This document shows positions 35,095-46,243 of a stretch of DNA of 64,000 bases, piece after piece. Where the stretch lies: assembly GCA_029962745.1 (NCBI GenBank), contig CM057157.1, positions 29,503,277 to 29,567,276 on the forward strand, written 5' to 3'. Made by a program: the position numbers and the translations under genes. Origin of the DNA: Echinometra lucunter (taxonomy: Eukaryota; Echinodermata; Echinoidea; Camarodonta; Echinometridae). How positions within the stretch are numbered: the stretch's first letter is position 1; each line of letters begins with the position of its first letter. The notes beneath the pieces are model-generated. The model saw only the letters and a program-made list of their open reading frames with translations, ran no database searches and had not been told where the DNA came from.

Positions 35095-36208
35095 GGTGGC
35101 TACTATATGGAGGGGGCTGCTATAGAAAGGTGGCCACTAAGATAGAATGGTTAACACTTTGCCCTACGCTTTGACCCCTGCACACCAACGGCTCTACACA
35201 CCAACGGCTCTCCGCACAACATTCATAGTGCTTCGCTGTGTTTGTCGCAGAATAGAATTCCTGTTGGTATAATACGCATGTGCAGGCACTGTGGGATGTT
35301 GCATTGGTGTTGTTTTGGGGGACCTAAAACTGAGTTTTAAACATTTGATTGAAAAATACACCCACCTACATGTACTCATGCACATAGTACTACATGTACA
35401 TGTATTAATGAGTTTTTATTATCCTTTACATCATAAAAGTCTCTTTTTTTTTAAATACAATCTTTCATATCATCTGACAATGACTTCAAATAGCGAAAGT
35501 TACTTTTTTTAGATTTCCTAAAACTATCATTACCGGTATTAATACAGTATTTTGTTTTCCATTGAGTTTCACTGTACAGGGTACAATCACAACCAATAAA
35601 TACCAGTTGACTTGCATGTAAAGATTCTATTAATTGCTCATTAACATGAGGTATAGCTGTCTTCACTCTCTGCTTGGCTGGCTAATTAATTACATGTATT
35701 GTCGTAACAGGTTCTTCACAAACATCATTAGGTATTCAGCCTAAGCTGGTATACTACACATACTTCCTTGTTCTCCATTCATGGGTTGTATCACTGAACG
35801 TGATTTTACCTAAACATATCTCTGAAATTTACATTGTGAAACCACTAGAAAGATATATACTGCAACAATTATTTCAAGCATTTACTAGCTAAAAATATAA
35901 GACAAGAAGTACACTTTTCATGTAATTGGTATAATCAGGTAAAAACTAACACACTTTAGCCGAAGCCGAAGATGTGAAAATTGAAATGAAAATTTCTGAA
36001 AGGCCTACATGTACATGTTCATATTTGAACTGTACTGGAGACTGCTTCAATTGATAAAATTTGCTTCCAACAAATGACATTTTTAACAAAAATACATGTA
36101 ACTGAACAGGGAATCAAACTGCCACTGAAGAAATACTTTTCTGGCTTTCGTTCTCCACTTTGTTTACAAACCTGGGGCCAGTTTCCCCGAAACAGTCATT
36201 AGTCTAAC
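35095..36208. other. Intron, no feature recognised
   Basis: Part of the 13.7-kb intron between the SH3 exon and the next p85 exon. TACATGTA words at 35367-35404 and 36004-36016. No exon or element ends seen. Confidence 0.5.
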
Positions 36209-37199
36209 CAGGGTCCCCACTGGAAAAAAAATCCACACACAGTTCCCCCTAGCCACAGAGTGTGGAAGCTTCGGAAGTGTTACGAAATAATACATGTACC
36301 TAAAGTTCGGTCGGTCAGTGTATCCGCCGTATATACAACATGTATAAAGCAAAAGGACAAAAAGTACTTCCTCTTTCAAATCAGTACATAAATACAAGAT
36401 ACATGTACATGAATGGGTGAGCAGTTGTTGCCTACTAATGGCATAATAGCAAAAATTACACTGCCAAAAAGTAAAATAATCTGTGGCATATATTATAACT
36501 GTTAGGAATATACAGGGTGTACTAAAATATTTTTTTACGCTTGTCGCCACGCAAGTTGCGGCAATTACATGCATGGTTCTCCTTTGTCTCAAATCTTGCA
36601 TGCATGGTACCCGGGGGGGAACACTCGACCCTAAAAGTGACAGGGATGTGCCGCGGGCGAGACAAAAAAATGGTGGCTTTGGAACGGGCTTATTGTGAAA
36701 AGGACAGTCTTCGGAGCGGGCTTTGGAACGAAAAATGTTTGTGAAAACGGGGGTCTTTGGATTAACGGTTCGCCTGCGTGAGTGCGTATATCCCTATGGA
36801 ACGGGCATGCGTGCATGCAGCTAGCCCGGCGGAACGGGCGATGGGTGCGCTCTCACGCAGAAGCGATGGTCGGACAGCGCGCGCTGGCTGGCCTACGTGC
36901 GAAATGGTACGGGCCGCTTTTCACCAAAAATGAAGCTCATTAAACGGAGCAATGCGGCCGGAACAGCGAAACGAAAAACATGCTGCTTTGGAACGGATTT
37001 CTTTCTTCTTTTTTTCTCGATAAGAAGAAAATGCTATGCTTTGGAACGGAAATTGACGTCTGAAAAAGGGGGCCGTCAAAGCGGCACATCCCCGTACACC
37101 AATATACATGTACATGTATGTGAGTGACCCCCCCCCCCCCCCCCCCCCCCCCCGGGCATGGTATTGGAACCATAGGTGTTATGTCTGGCGAAAATAATG
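36209..37199. mobile_element. hAT-like MITE family 1, copy 4, with nested insertion
   Basis: CAGGGTCCCCACTGG at the left; 8-bp duplication AGTCTAAC at 36201-36208 and 37200-37207. Split by a 546-bp GC-rich element at 36610-37155. Confidence 0.85.
36610..37155. mobile_element. Nested GC-rich element with 8-bp duplication
   Basis: Starts CCCGGGGGGGAACACTCG and ends in a long C run then CGG. Flanked by GCATGGTA at 36602-36609 and 37156-37163. Sub-terminal GGGATGTGCCGC / GCGGCACATCCC are inverted. Internally it repeats TTTGGAACGG several times. GC content is clearly above the surroundings. Confidence 0.85.
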
Positions 37200-37500
37200 A
37201 GTCTAACTTGCTGACTACATGTAAATTGGCGCTACTTGGCTACAACACTACATTGTAGTTGTCCATTCAGTGTTTCACGAAGGGGTCTTTACCAAGATCA
37301 AAGACAACCTGGGAGACAAGGAATTATGAGGCCTCCAAACCTGTCATATATTTTTTTAGTCAATATGCAGTGCCATCACATGTCATCAATTGGATAGATT
37401 ATGACTGGCCAAAAGGGACACTACACAGATTAAAAAATAATTCAATTTGCAGGGCAGAGTACATACATGTATAACCATTCTCTTACCTTCCTTTCAGACA

Positions 37501-39183
37501 TTAAAGTCATTGGTTAACATTGTTATGATTTCAAAAAACCTTGTTTTGTTACTTGAAAATGGGATAAACATAAGGGTTATAGTATAACAAGGCAAACGCC
37601 AAGCGTTGTCTCGCCTGCATATTGCAGTCATGAAGAGACTGCATGTCAAAACTATGCTATATGACTTCTGAGGCTGTCAGCAGTTTAGGGGGTGAATTGT
37701 GGTTCTGACAGTTTACATATGCAATAATGGTATAGGCCTACTTTATCCCTAGGAAATCAGATAACACTAAGAATGCTGTTAATACTATGAAGCTATAATT
37801 ATTTCCATGCAAGTAAGGAAATGAATGTTAGTGAAAAAGAATGTCATTACAGGAACAAAGTGGTGTAAATCATAGCACAGTGCCAGTCATGGAAAGTTCA
37901 TTGACCTTTAACCTTAATCAAATTCAATTCACATTCAAACTTGACCTGCACCTTCAAGAGATGGACCTCTGGTATGAATTTGGTGATTCCACGTCAAAGC
38001 TATAGAAAGTTATTAGGTGTACAACATAGCACAGTGCCAGTTATGAAAAGTTCATTGACCTTTGACCTTTGACCTTAATCAAATTCAACTCACATTCGAA
38101 CTTGACCTGCACCTTCAAGAGATGGACCTCTCATATGAATTTGGCAATCCTACCTCGAAGGTATAGAAAGTTATTGTGTGTACAACATAGCACAGTGCCA
38201 GTCATGGAAAGTTCATTGACCTTTGACCTCTGACCTTATTCAAATTCAACTCATACTCAAACGTGACCTGTGCCTTCAAGAGATGTACCTCTGGTATAAA
38301 TTTGGTGATCCCACCTCGAAGCTATAGAAAGTTATTGTGTGTACAACACAGCACAGTGCCAGTCATGGAAAGTTCATTGACCTTTGACCTTTGACCTTAA
38401 TCAAATTCAACTCACATTCGAACTTGACCTGCACCTTCAAGAGATGGACCTCTTGTATGAATTTGGCAATCCTACCTCGAAGGTATAAAAAGTTATTGTG
38501 TGTACAATATAGCACAGTGCCAGTCATGGAAAGTTCATTGACCTTTGACCTTTGACCTTATTCAAATTCGACTCATATTCGAACTTGACCTGCGCCTTCA
38601 AGAGATGGACCTCTGGTATGAATTTGGTGATCCCACCTTAAAGCTATAGAAAGTTATTGGGTGTACAACACAATTGTTGACGACGACGCCGACGCCGCCG
38701 CCGACGCCGACGACGACGCCTACGCCGACACCGGAAATAGTGATACCTATGTCTCGCTCCGCTACGCAGGCGAGACAAAAATATCAGTCTGAAGGTTTCA
38801 AAGTATAATATCCACAGGAAGTATTTTTAAATATCAAAAATGTGAACCAATGTTTGAAAAATATATGAGGGTCGGTTGCACAGAATAGACATAAGGAGTG
38901 CGCATGCACGTATGACTCACCTTACCGTACTGTGTGTATTGGCGTATCACGCGGCGGGAGGGACATAACGGCATTTTCGAATTTAAGCAAAATGGTCCTC
39001 TTAGTGATTGTCTCATGAGACGAAGGATAATAAATTCGCCGTTTGCGTTTATACACTTTTTCATTCCAAATTATGGTTGGTTTCAGGGTTTTTGAGTACA
39101 AATACAAGTACTCATACACATGTTTCATCTTAGTTTGAGAATTTTTCAAATCAGCTACTCACAAAGTTAGCCAATGCCTTTAA
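37501..39183. mobile_element. TTAA-flanked element interrupted by a second element
   Basis: Outer ends TTAAAGTCATTGGTTAACA and TAGCCAATGCCTTTAA match 29712-30208 inverted. The middle (37588-38780) is a separate insertion. Confidence 0.85.
37588..38780. mobile_element. Inserted element, TTGTCTCGCCTGC ends, internal 160-bp repeats
   Basis: TTGTCTCGCCTGC at 37608-37620 and GCAGGCGAGACAA at 38766-38778. About five tandem units of about 160 bp (37863-38660) each carry GCACAGTGCCAGTCATGGAA and TTCATTGACCTTTGACCT. They are followed by a GACGCCGACG tract at 38677-38730. Confidence 0.85.
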
Positions 39184-39571
39184 TTTTTAACAAAAAAAAT
39201 CACCAGAAATCATGAATAGAATATCACAAGATCCCAAGCATGTATCTTTTTTTATGCAAAGCAGACAATGTGGGATGATATTCAATCAGTCTTGTGTCAA
39301 TATTCTTTATGCTACCAAAACTGAGCTTTGAAGGAGAGAGAGCCAGACAGGGATCATTTTGTTTTTCTTTATAATTTCTTTCTTCCTTTATTTTTTACTT
39401 TCTCTCTTTTTTGTCCGTGCAAATGAGTCACTGTTTCCCAAGATACTACTGTATCTAACTGATCAAAAGTGAAAACACATCCTCTTTCCCTGACAGCTTC
39501 ATCAACTTCCATGCGTATTATGAGCACTGAAAATACTAAGAAAATCCTACCTACATAATATACGCTTGCAT

Positions 39572-39936
39572 GCATGGTTCTCGCCAGTACATAACACCCA
39601 TGGTTCCAATACCATGCATAAAGGGTTTCAGACAAGGAAGAACCATGTGTGAAATTGCTGCACCATGCATGGCAACAAGGGTAAAAAAAAATATAGGAGT
39701 ATATATTCCTAACAATAATAATAAATGTCACAGATTGTTTTGCTTTTCAGCAATGTATTTTTACTTTCATGCCATTAGTAGACGACTCCTGCTTACCAAG
39801 AAGTATTTTCATCCTTTTACCATAGCATATACTGCCACCGCACCTAACTGTAGGTAATATTCTGTAAAACTTCCGAAACTTCCAGGCTTTGCACAGAGTG
39901 GGAATCATGTGTGGATTTTTTTCTAGTGAGAACCCT
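39572..39936. mobile_element. hAT-like MITE family 1, copy 2
   Basis: CATGGTTCTC ... GAGAACCCTG with CTTGCATG as an exact 8-bp flank on both sides. Confidence 0.92.
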
Positions 39937-40291
39937 GCTTGCATGATTAATTTCTTTTCCCAAGAGGAGGAAATTTTCCTGCTTTGTAACATACACGTAT
40001 ATGTATTCACTGTATATACTGCATTTTACCCATTGCAAATTTGTTTCAGAAGGACAAAGCATAAAATGCCCATATCTTTTTAAATGTATCAAAATGCCCA
40101 CAGCCTTGAATTTCACAAGCAGAACCCAACCTACAAATGTACGTGTATGTCTGCTACACATGCAAGATTCAAGCACAAGTGAATGTGAAAGAATGCTAGC
40201 CAAAGTTTCCAATGTTTCTGAAACCACATTTCATTCTCACACATGACCTACTACACTGTCAGACAGGCCTACATGTACAAAATTTGCAAAA

Positions 40292-40797
40292 TTAAAGGGA
40301 AAGTCCACCCCAGAAGCTTCACTATTTCAATAAAAGGAGTTAAATTTGAAAAGCATTTTAAAACAGAAATGAGCAAAATCGGTCAAAGAATAAGAAAATT
40401 ACACTCATTTACATTTTCTAGTAAATTAATCTCGGCTCTGCAAATTGGCAACACTGATGACATCATATGTGAGCAGCTCTCCATTCACTTTGTACATGAA
40501 CCCCCATAAACAATGTATGTTCAGAAGAACTTTGACTATGGGGGTTAGAAAATGTGTAACTTTCAAGAAAATTGAGAAAATGTGAAATTTCATGTACAAA
40601 GTGAATGAAGAGCTGCTCGCATATGATGTCATCAGTGTTGCCAATTTGCAGAGCCAAGAGTAATTTACTAGAAAATGTAAATGAGTGTAATTTTCTTATT
40701 CTCTGACCGATTTTGCTCATTTCTTTTTTAAAATGCTGTTCATATTTATCTCCTTTTATTGAAACAGTGAAACTTCTGGCGTGGAATTTCCCTTTAA
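40292..40797. mobile_element. TTAA-flanked foldback, copy 1
   Basis: TTAAAGGGAAAGTCCACC ... GGAATTTCCCTTTAA. Arms of over 200 bp pair across the centre, including CAATAAAAGGAGTTAAATTT and GCAAATTGGCAACACTGATG. The 168-codon minus frame here is an artefact of the repeat. Confidence 0.9.
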
Positions 40798-41090
40798 GAT
40801 TTTCTGTACGGGGGCTATTTTTCTTACTTCTGTTCATTCCGAATCGGCGAATGACATTTTGTATTAAACTCAATGGCAATTTACAGGGGCTATTTTGCAA
40901 CTTACATGTATGGAGGGCTAAATTTGATATTTGGGGGGGGGGGGCAAATTGCCCCGAGCCCTCATGCATTTTTTTCAGTTACTAATTTAACCCAAAGCAT
41001 CCACAGTGTTTTCTTTTAGTGACACTTTGGCTGTATCTCTATATCCAATGTTAGGAATCACACATTACACATGAGAAGAAAAGATAAAAA

Positions 41091-41720
41091 TTAACTTAAA
41101 ATTTGAATCCCTTTCCAGTGCAGTACATGTATGTAGTACCGTTCCAGAAACAGAGCGATTTGATTGTAACTAATCATTAAACTCTCTAAATTGACAATGC
41201 AGTATAAGATATATAAAATCACTATTTTCATGTACAAATTGGCAATTCTTACATGTACATGTATGTTTAATTGTGCAATATTCATTCACATCTGTTCATG
41301 TTGCAGTTTTATTTTTCTAAAACCATGCAGGAGTGGAAAATCAAAATAAATATTGCCAACTGGAGGAGGAAAAAGCTGTAAGTTTATAAGACAACTCTGT
41401 AAAAACTGCTAGTATAGGTTATGTACTGTACATATATGTAAATGTAATCATTAAATATCTAAATTGACAATGCAGTGTCAGATATACATGTACACCTGTA
41501 CAGTATAATCACTATTGTCATGTACATGTACATGTACAAAGTGGCAATTTTCTGTTAAATTGTGCAATTTTCATTCACATAATTTGTTCATATTACATGC
41601 AGTTTTATTTTTTTCAAACCATGCAGGAGTGGAAAATAAGAATAAATGTTGCCAATTTGAGGAGGAAAAGCTGTACATTGTACTAGTTTTTAAGACAACT
41701 CTGTACTGCTAGTATGGGTT
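41091..41720. repeat. Tandem duplication, about 300-bp unit
   Basis: The segment with TAATCATTAAACTCTCTAAA, TTGACAATGCAGTATAAGAT, GTTCATGTTGCAGTTTTATT and AACCATGCAGGAGTGGAAAA recurs about 305 bp later with modest divergence. Confidence 0.75.
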
Positions 41721-41753
41721 ATGTACTTGTGCATGTATCACACGTACCTGTAA

Positions 41754-42759
41754 AGGCTTATTCAGATATGAGGTGACAAATCCCCACAACATTATTAGTG
41801 TTCAGGTACATGTACATGAACATGGTCCGACCAACCACCTCATTTACATTGTATGTTAATGAACACGCTTTAACGCATCAACTCTCGCATAAAAGATAGT
41901 TTTGTCTAAGTTGCGCAGACAAACTCATGACAACATATTTTGCGTTAACTTTTTACGAATTTGATTGGTCCAGAGCTTTTTGCAGCCAAGAGACAAAAAA
42001 AAGTCTCCTGCCTCGGCGGCATTTTTTTTGTTGCCTTATACTGTATAAGCCAATATTTTCGCGTACAGATATTTTCGTGAATCACAGGCTCACAGACATT
42101 TTTGGGAGTCGTTGATCTCGCGAGCGCAAGAGCAGTAGCAAGACAGGACTTGCAGTAAACTTATTTGTTCATGAAAGAGCCATATCGGCAGATTCGGAGG
42201 ATTTTTTTTTTTTTTTTTTTTTTTGCCAATGCCATCACACTCGTAACTTGCGATAAACAAAAAAGGCTGTCATAAAACCCGTGATTTCTTCATTTATAGT
42301 GCGTTTTCGGCGACTCTCTTTCTTACCACCCCACTAAGGCCCTGTAAGCTTTGGAAAAATTGCACCGATTCCGCATTTTTGGTAGCAGAATTTGGCTTCT
42401 TATAGCAGTTTTGGAGGTGACTACGGAACTAACTTGTGGTGAGTGACAATTTCTCTGTGTCTTGTGATATGATGCTACACACGGAGCGAAGGACTGCTGC
42501 ACTTTCCCCATGCATAGATAGTGCATGGCAATGGCAACAAAGTGCCGATGACACCAAGAGCTAAAGCAAACGTACGTGCAGATATTTTCGCGTGTTGTTA
42601 AATTCGCGATAGGTGATTCGCGAAATTCGCAAAATTCACAAAAATTAAACCACTGTGAAAATTTCAGCTCATACAGTACCCCACGGACTTGTAAATACTA
42701 AAAATGTTGCAGGGAATTGTTGCGGGGATCTATCTCCTCATATCTGAACAAGCCTTATC
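41754..42759. mobile_element. TTCAGATATGA element with nested insertion 42037-42677
   Basis: Outer ends AAGGCTTATTCAGATATGAG and CTCATATCTGAACAAGCCTT. The inner segment starts TACTGTATAAGCCAATATTTT and ends AAATTTCAGCTCATACAGTA, with repeated TATTTTCGCG words. Confidence 0.75.
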
Positions 42760-42907
42760 AAGGTTCTATTTCAGTAGCAAGGTTCTTCAAGTGAAACCTA
42801 ATCTAGGAAGATTGCTCAACAATATATTTTTTCCCCGATACTAGTGCATGACACCGCTTAACCTTCTATTCTAGTTGCATGTTTATGGAAATACTCCACT
42901 TTGTAAA

Positions 42908-43272
42908 CAGGGTTCTCATAATCCACACACGGTACCCCTCTGCGCAAAGCGCAGAAGTTTCAGAAGTGTTGAGGAATAACACTCAAAGTTAGGTGTGGCG
43001 CAATATGTGCTATACATAGCAAAAGGATGAAAAATAATTTTTTGGTGAGCAGGAGTTGCCTAATGGCATACTGTATTATAGCATAAATACATTGCCAAAA
43101 ACAAAACAATCTGTGCCATTCATCATTATTGTTATGATTATATACTCCAATATTTTTTTACCCAAGTTGTCGCCACGCATGGTGCAGCAATTTCACACAT
43201 GGTTCTTCCTTGTCTGAAATCCTGTACGCATGGTATCGGAACCATGGGAGTTGTGTACTGCAGAGAACCCTG
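42908..43272. mobile_element. hAT-like MITE family 1, copy 3
   Basis: CAGGGTTCTC ... GAGAACCCTG with perfect 8-bp duplication TTTGTAAA at 42900-42907 and 43273-43280. Confidence 0.95.
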
Positions 43273-43508
43273 TTTGTAAAGGGAAAACCCCTGTGGATAA
43301 ATGTACGTGTAATGTCCATAATTATAGCACACATGATATACGATTACATGTATGGAAACTTACATGTAGAGTGTACAGTATCAGGTTATATTGATTTTAA
43401 TGAAGGAAATGTTTGTACTTAAATATGTGACCTTTGAATTTAACTTGATATGCTACATGTATGTAAGATGATATTACATGTGATCTATTGTAAATACAGA
43501 ATCACATC

Positions 43509-43701
43509 CAGGGAAAAAATTAATCATTTTTTTTCCGGGGCTACATGTACTTTTTGAGCCCACCTGCCCGAATTTTCTACATTGTATTACAGTTTTCATT
43601 GTACCCTAGGAGTATTTCAGGGGCTCTTTCTTAGTTTTCCAGGGCTCTTTTTGGCGTTTCGGGGCGAATTCGCCCCAAGCCCCCGTGTATTTTTTCCCCT
43701 G
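43509..43701. mobile_element. hAT-like MITE family 2, copy ii
   Basis: CAGGGAAAAAATT ... TTTTTTCCCCTG, duplication ATCACATC on both sides. Confidence 0.93.
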
Positions 43702-44185
43702 ATCACATCCTTCCACCATGTACATACAATGTACTTTATACATGCACATCTCTAAAAAATGTCTTAAAATGCAGAAGCTATGATTTCTGTGTATACAAGG
43801 TGGTTTTAGAACTGCTCCATGGACTAAAGAACTGCGATTTCTGATGAATATCAGTGTAATTTGAAATGAGCACAATGTAACGGTAACATTCTGCAGTACG
43901 CTAGGTCCCCTGCACCCCCATTGCTGCCCGCACAACAATCACAGCGCTTCATACACTATGTCCCTTAAATGGAACTCTCATTGGTTCTACACATGTGCAG
44001 GCTGCAGGCCTGTGTGAATTTTTTTTTTTTTGCTGTCCCAATAATATCATCCTCTGAATTAGCTAATAAAATTCAGAATAATATCAGAAAATATGTCAAA
44101 AGTACTAATTTCAGACGCTAAAGATACCAATCAAGTCCGTCACATTTGTGAGCTCATGAATACTACTGCTGATACCACACGTCCA

Positions 44186-44608
44186 TTAACCCATTTGTGA
44201 CAGGAATTATTTAAAGCCTAATTTGATCAGCTTTTATTCTTCAAATTAGCAACACCAAAATTTTTATTTTAGTGCTACATTTTTCTTATAAAACGTCATG
44301 TATCTGAAATGAATACAAATTGACAGAAATTATGATGAGAAGTCAAAAAGTTGCCAATTTGCAGGGGAAAACGGTGATTTTAAACTTTCTATCACATTGC
44401 CAATTTAAGGATTTTAATGCTTATTTTCCTTTAAAAAAATTTCAGCATCGAACAACGAATATTGACGCAACCAAAATGGGCACAGTTTGTGTAGAATTTT
44501 TTGCTCTTTCTGCTCATGTATTTGGTATAATTTTCAGGGCTCTGCATCAAAAGTTATTACACTGTAGGTTAAAACACAAAATGTGGACCTCTGTCACGAA
44601 TGGGTTAA
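44186..44608. mobile_element. piggyBac-like MITE copy g
   Basis: TTAA both sides, CCCATTTGTGACAG and CTGTCACGAATGGG termini. Confidence 0.9.
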
Positions 44609-45140
44609 ATAGCATACTGCACAGTGCACATCTCAAAATATTGCACACTCACGAATATTCATTTTGTGTTTGTTTCACCGGCTAGGCTGGCTACGCTGAG
44701 GTACAGTGTACATAAAAAAGACGGACCAGGCTCGTTGTGCTGTACTAATACAATGACACAAAATAAGACCAACCCCACAGTACGCATCACCTGCCCAAAA
44801 GGCCAAGTATATTTTTACTGTGCTCATAATGTGTGTGTGCCACGGCTGTTTTTCTTCAGCTGAATGATTTTGTCCATAGAGGTGCAGTGAAATGTCCCTG
44901 CTCATTATAACTGGAATGATTATCAAGCTTTTTCTTTGTTTCTTTAGGGGCCTGAGATTTAGCTCATTACATCTGATATCTCATTAAAGCCAACCTCGCT
45001 ATAGCAAGTTCGTGCCACCACAGAATTACAGGCAAGTAAATTTAGAACCGTGACAATGTCCTCATTATAGCAGTTACATCGTTACAGCCAGCCTTATATT
45101 TATGTCGAGATATTCCTTTACCTACATGTAGAATGCATGC

Positions 45141-45329
45141 CAGGGAAAAAATTATTATTTTTTTTTCCAGGGCTACTTTTTGAGCCCACCCTCCCGAATT
45201 TTCTACACTGTATTACAGTTTACATTGGACCATATGAGAATTTCTGGGGCTCTTTTATAGTTTTCCAGGGCTCTTTTTGGTGTTTCGGGGGCGAATTCGT
45301 CCCGAGCCCCCGTGTATTTTTTCCCCCTG
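45141..45329. mobile_element. hAT-like MITE family 2, copy iii
   Basis: CAGGGAAAAAATT ... TTTTTTCCCCCTG, duplication ATGCATGC on both sides. Confidence 0.93.
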
Positions 45330-45582
45330 ATGCATGCTGGTATGAGACTGATATGTGCTCAGTTCCACTGCATCCAAACCTAAGAATTTTTTTCTGAGGA
45401 ACATATACATGTACAATGTACAATGTAGAGCACACAAGCCCAGTACAGACTCTGTCAGCATTCACTGACTAGTGTAATAATGTAGTCAATGAACACTGAC
45501 TGGGTCTGTACATGTAGCACATTGTGGACACATGATACCCATTAATTCACAAAACTACTAAACTGAGAAAAATAAAAAGATC

Positions 45583-45765
45583 TGGGGCGCCGTTATAAAA
45601 CTTACCATTAATGGTACCGGTAACTCTGCCATCAGAGATAACTACAGTGTACATACATGTACCATGGTAACATCGCTCAACAGCCAATCAAATTCAAGGT
45701 TCCATGGAAGTTACCCCCTGATGGTAAAGTTACCATAAATGGTGAGTTTTATGCAACAGGGCCCC
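45583..45765. mobile_element. Foldback MITE (GGGGCCCTGTTGCATAAAAC)
   Basis: Left GGGGCGCCGTTATAAAACTTACCATTAATGG, given here in part as GGGGCGCCGTTATAAAACTT, and right CCATAAATGGTGAGTTTTAT then GCAACAGGGCCCC. Lies about 25 bp beyond the donor of the SH3 exon. Confidence 0.8.
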
Positions 45766-45787
45766 AATGTCATAATGTTTTACTCAC

Positions 45788-46243
45788 CGCCTTGCCTGTC
45801 CATTTCATGATGTGACGGAGGCTTAGGTTGCACAATTTCATAGTTCTTGGGGACTAGGATTGGTTTCCGTTCATACAAACTTACATAGGTTCCCGGGAAG
45901 CTACCTTTCTCTTGTGTCCTTTCATTCTTCCCTTCCAACCAACTCTCCGGCTTCTCCACTGTACCCTTGAAGTAAGGCAAGCTTTGAGGGTTTTCCACTA
46001 CTAGGATATCTCCAGTCTTCATGATGATGTCCTGATCCGAAGTCGGATCATAGTCGTGCAGGGCACGGTATTTCACTATTTCGCCCATGTTGAATGGTTA
46101 TTATCTCATCATCGAGTAAAACATCACATAACCATCAGGTAGACATAATAAAGTTCATGAAGTTAAGTATGAATAGTTTATTAATATCCAATTTCTAGCA
46201 TAGGTGATCAAGGTCCAATTTATACAGGCAGTACTGTCATCAC
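45788..46243 (-). CDS. PIK3R1-like: p85 exon with start codon and SH3 domain (CDS 45788-46088)
   Basis: Coding part is 301 nt, residues 1-100 plus one base, donor GTGAGT. The start ATG at 46086-46088 is in good context (CAACATGG), with an in-frame TAA four codons upstream, so initiation is well fixed. SH3 signatures are ALHDYDP (9-15), W50 in SWLEG and FPGTYV (64-69), closely matching the p85 SH3. A proline-containing tail (76-91, with VPKNYEIVQPKPP) follows and may be a short SH3-ligand segment. Upstream, 46089-46243 is probable 5' UTR beginning at a strong acceptor (pyrimidine-rich tract ending CTCTAG). Confidence 0.93.

Larger units (their letters stand above)
834..46243 (-). other. PIK3R1-like: PI3K class IA regulatory subunit (p85-type) gene, 5' two thirds
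   Basis: Gene-level entry. Fourteen coding exons join in one frame into 656 residues (1968 nt), ending in phase 0 after the N-terminal SH2. The order SH3, degenerate C1, SAM, C1, RhoGAP, nSH2 with p85-diagnostic sequence (ALHDYDP and FPGTYV in SH3, KRYLRELPNPVIP in Rho[21 protein letters not shown] and FLVRDS in nSH2) identifies the family. Known for the family: p85 binds and stabilises the p110 catalytic subunit through the inter-SH2 coiled coil and recruits it to phosphotyrosine YxxM sites at the plasma membrane. That coiled coil and the C-terminal SH2 are not in the window. Introns run from about 0.85 kb to 13.7 kb and are packed with MITEs. The gene looks intact: no frameshift or internal stop was found. 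SAM and C1 are additions relative to vertebrate p85. Confidence 0.95.

Noticed and set aside
40463..40969. 168-codon frame on the minus strand
   Set aside because: Lies across a TTAA-flanked foldback element whose arms encode mirror copies of the same peptide; no gene logic.
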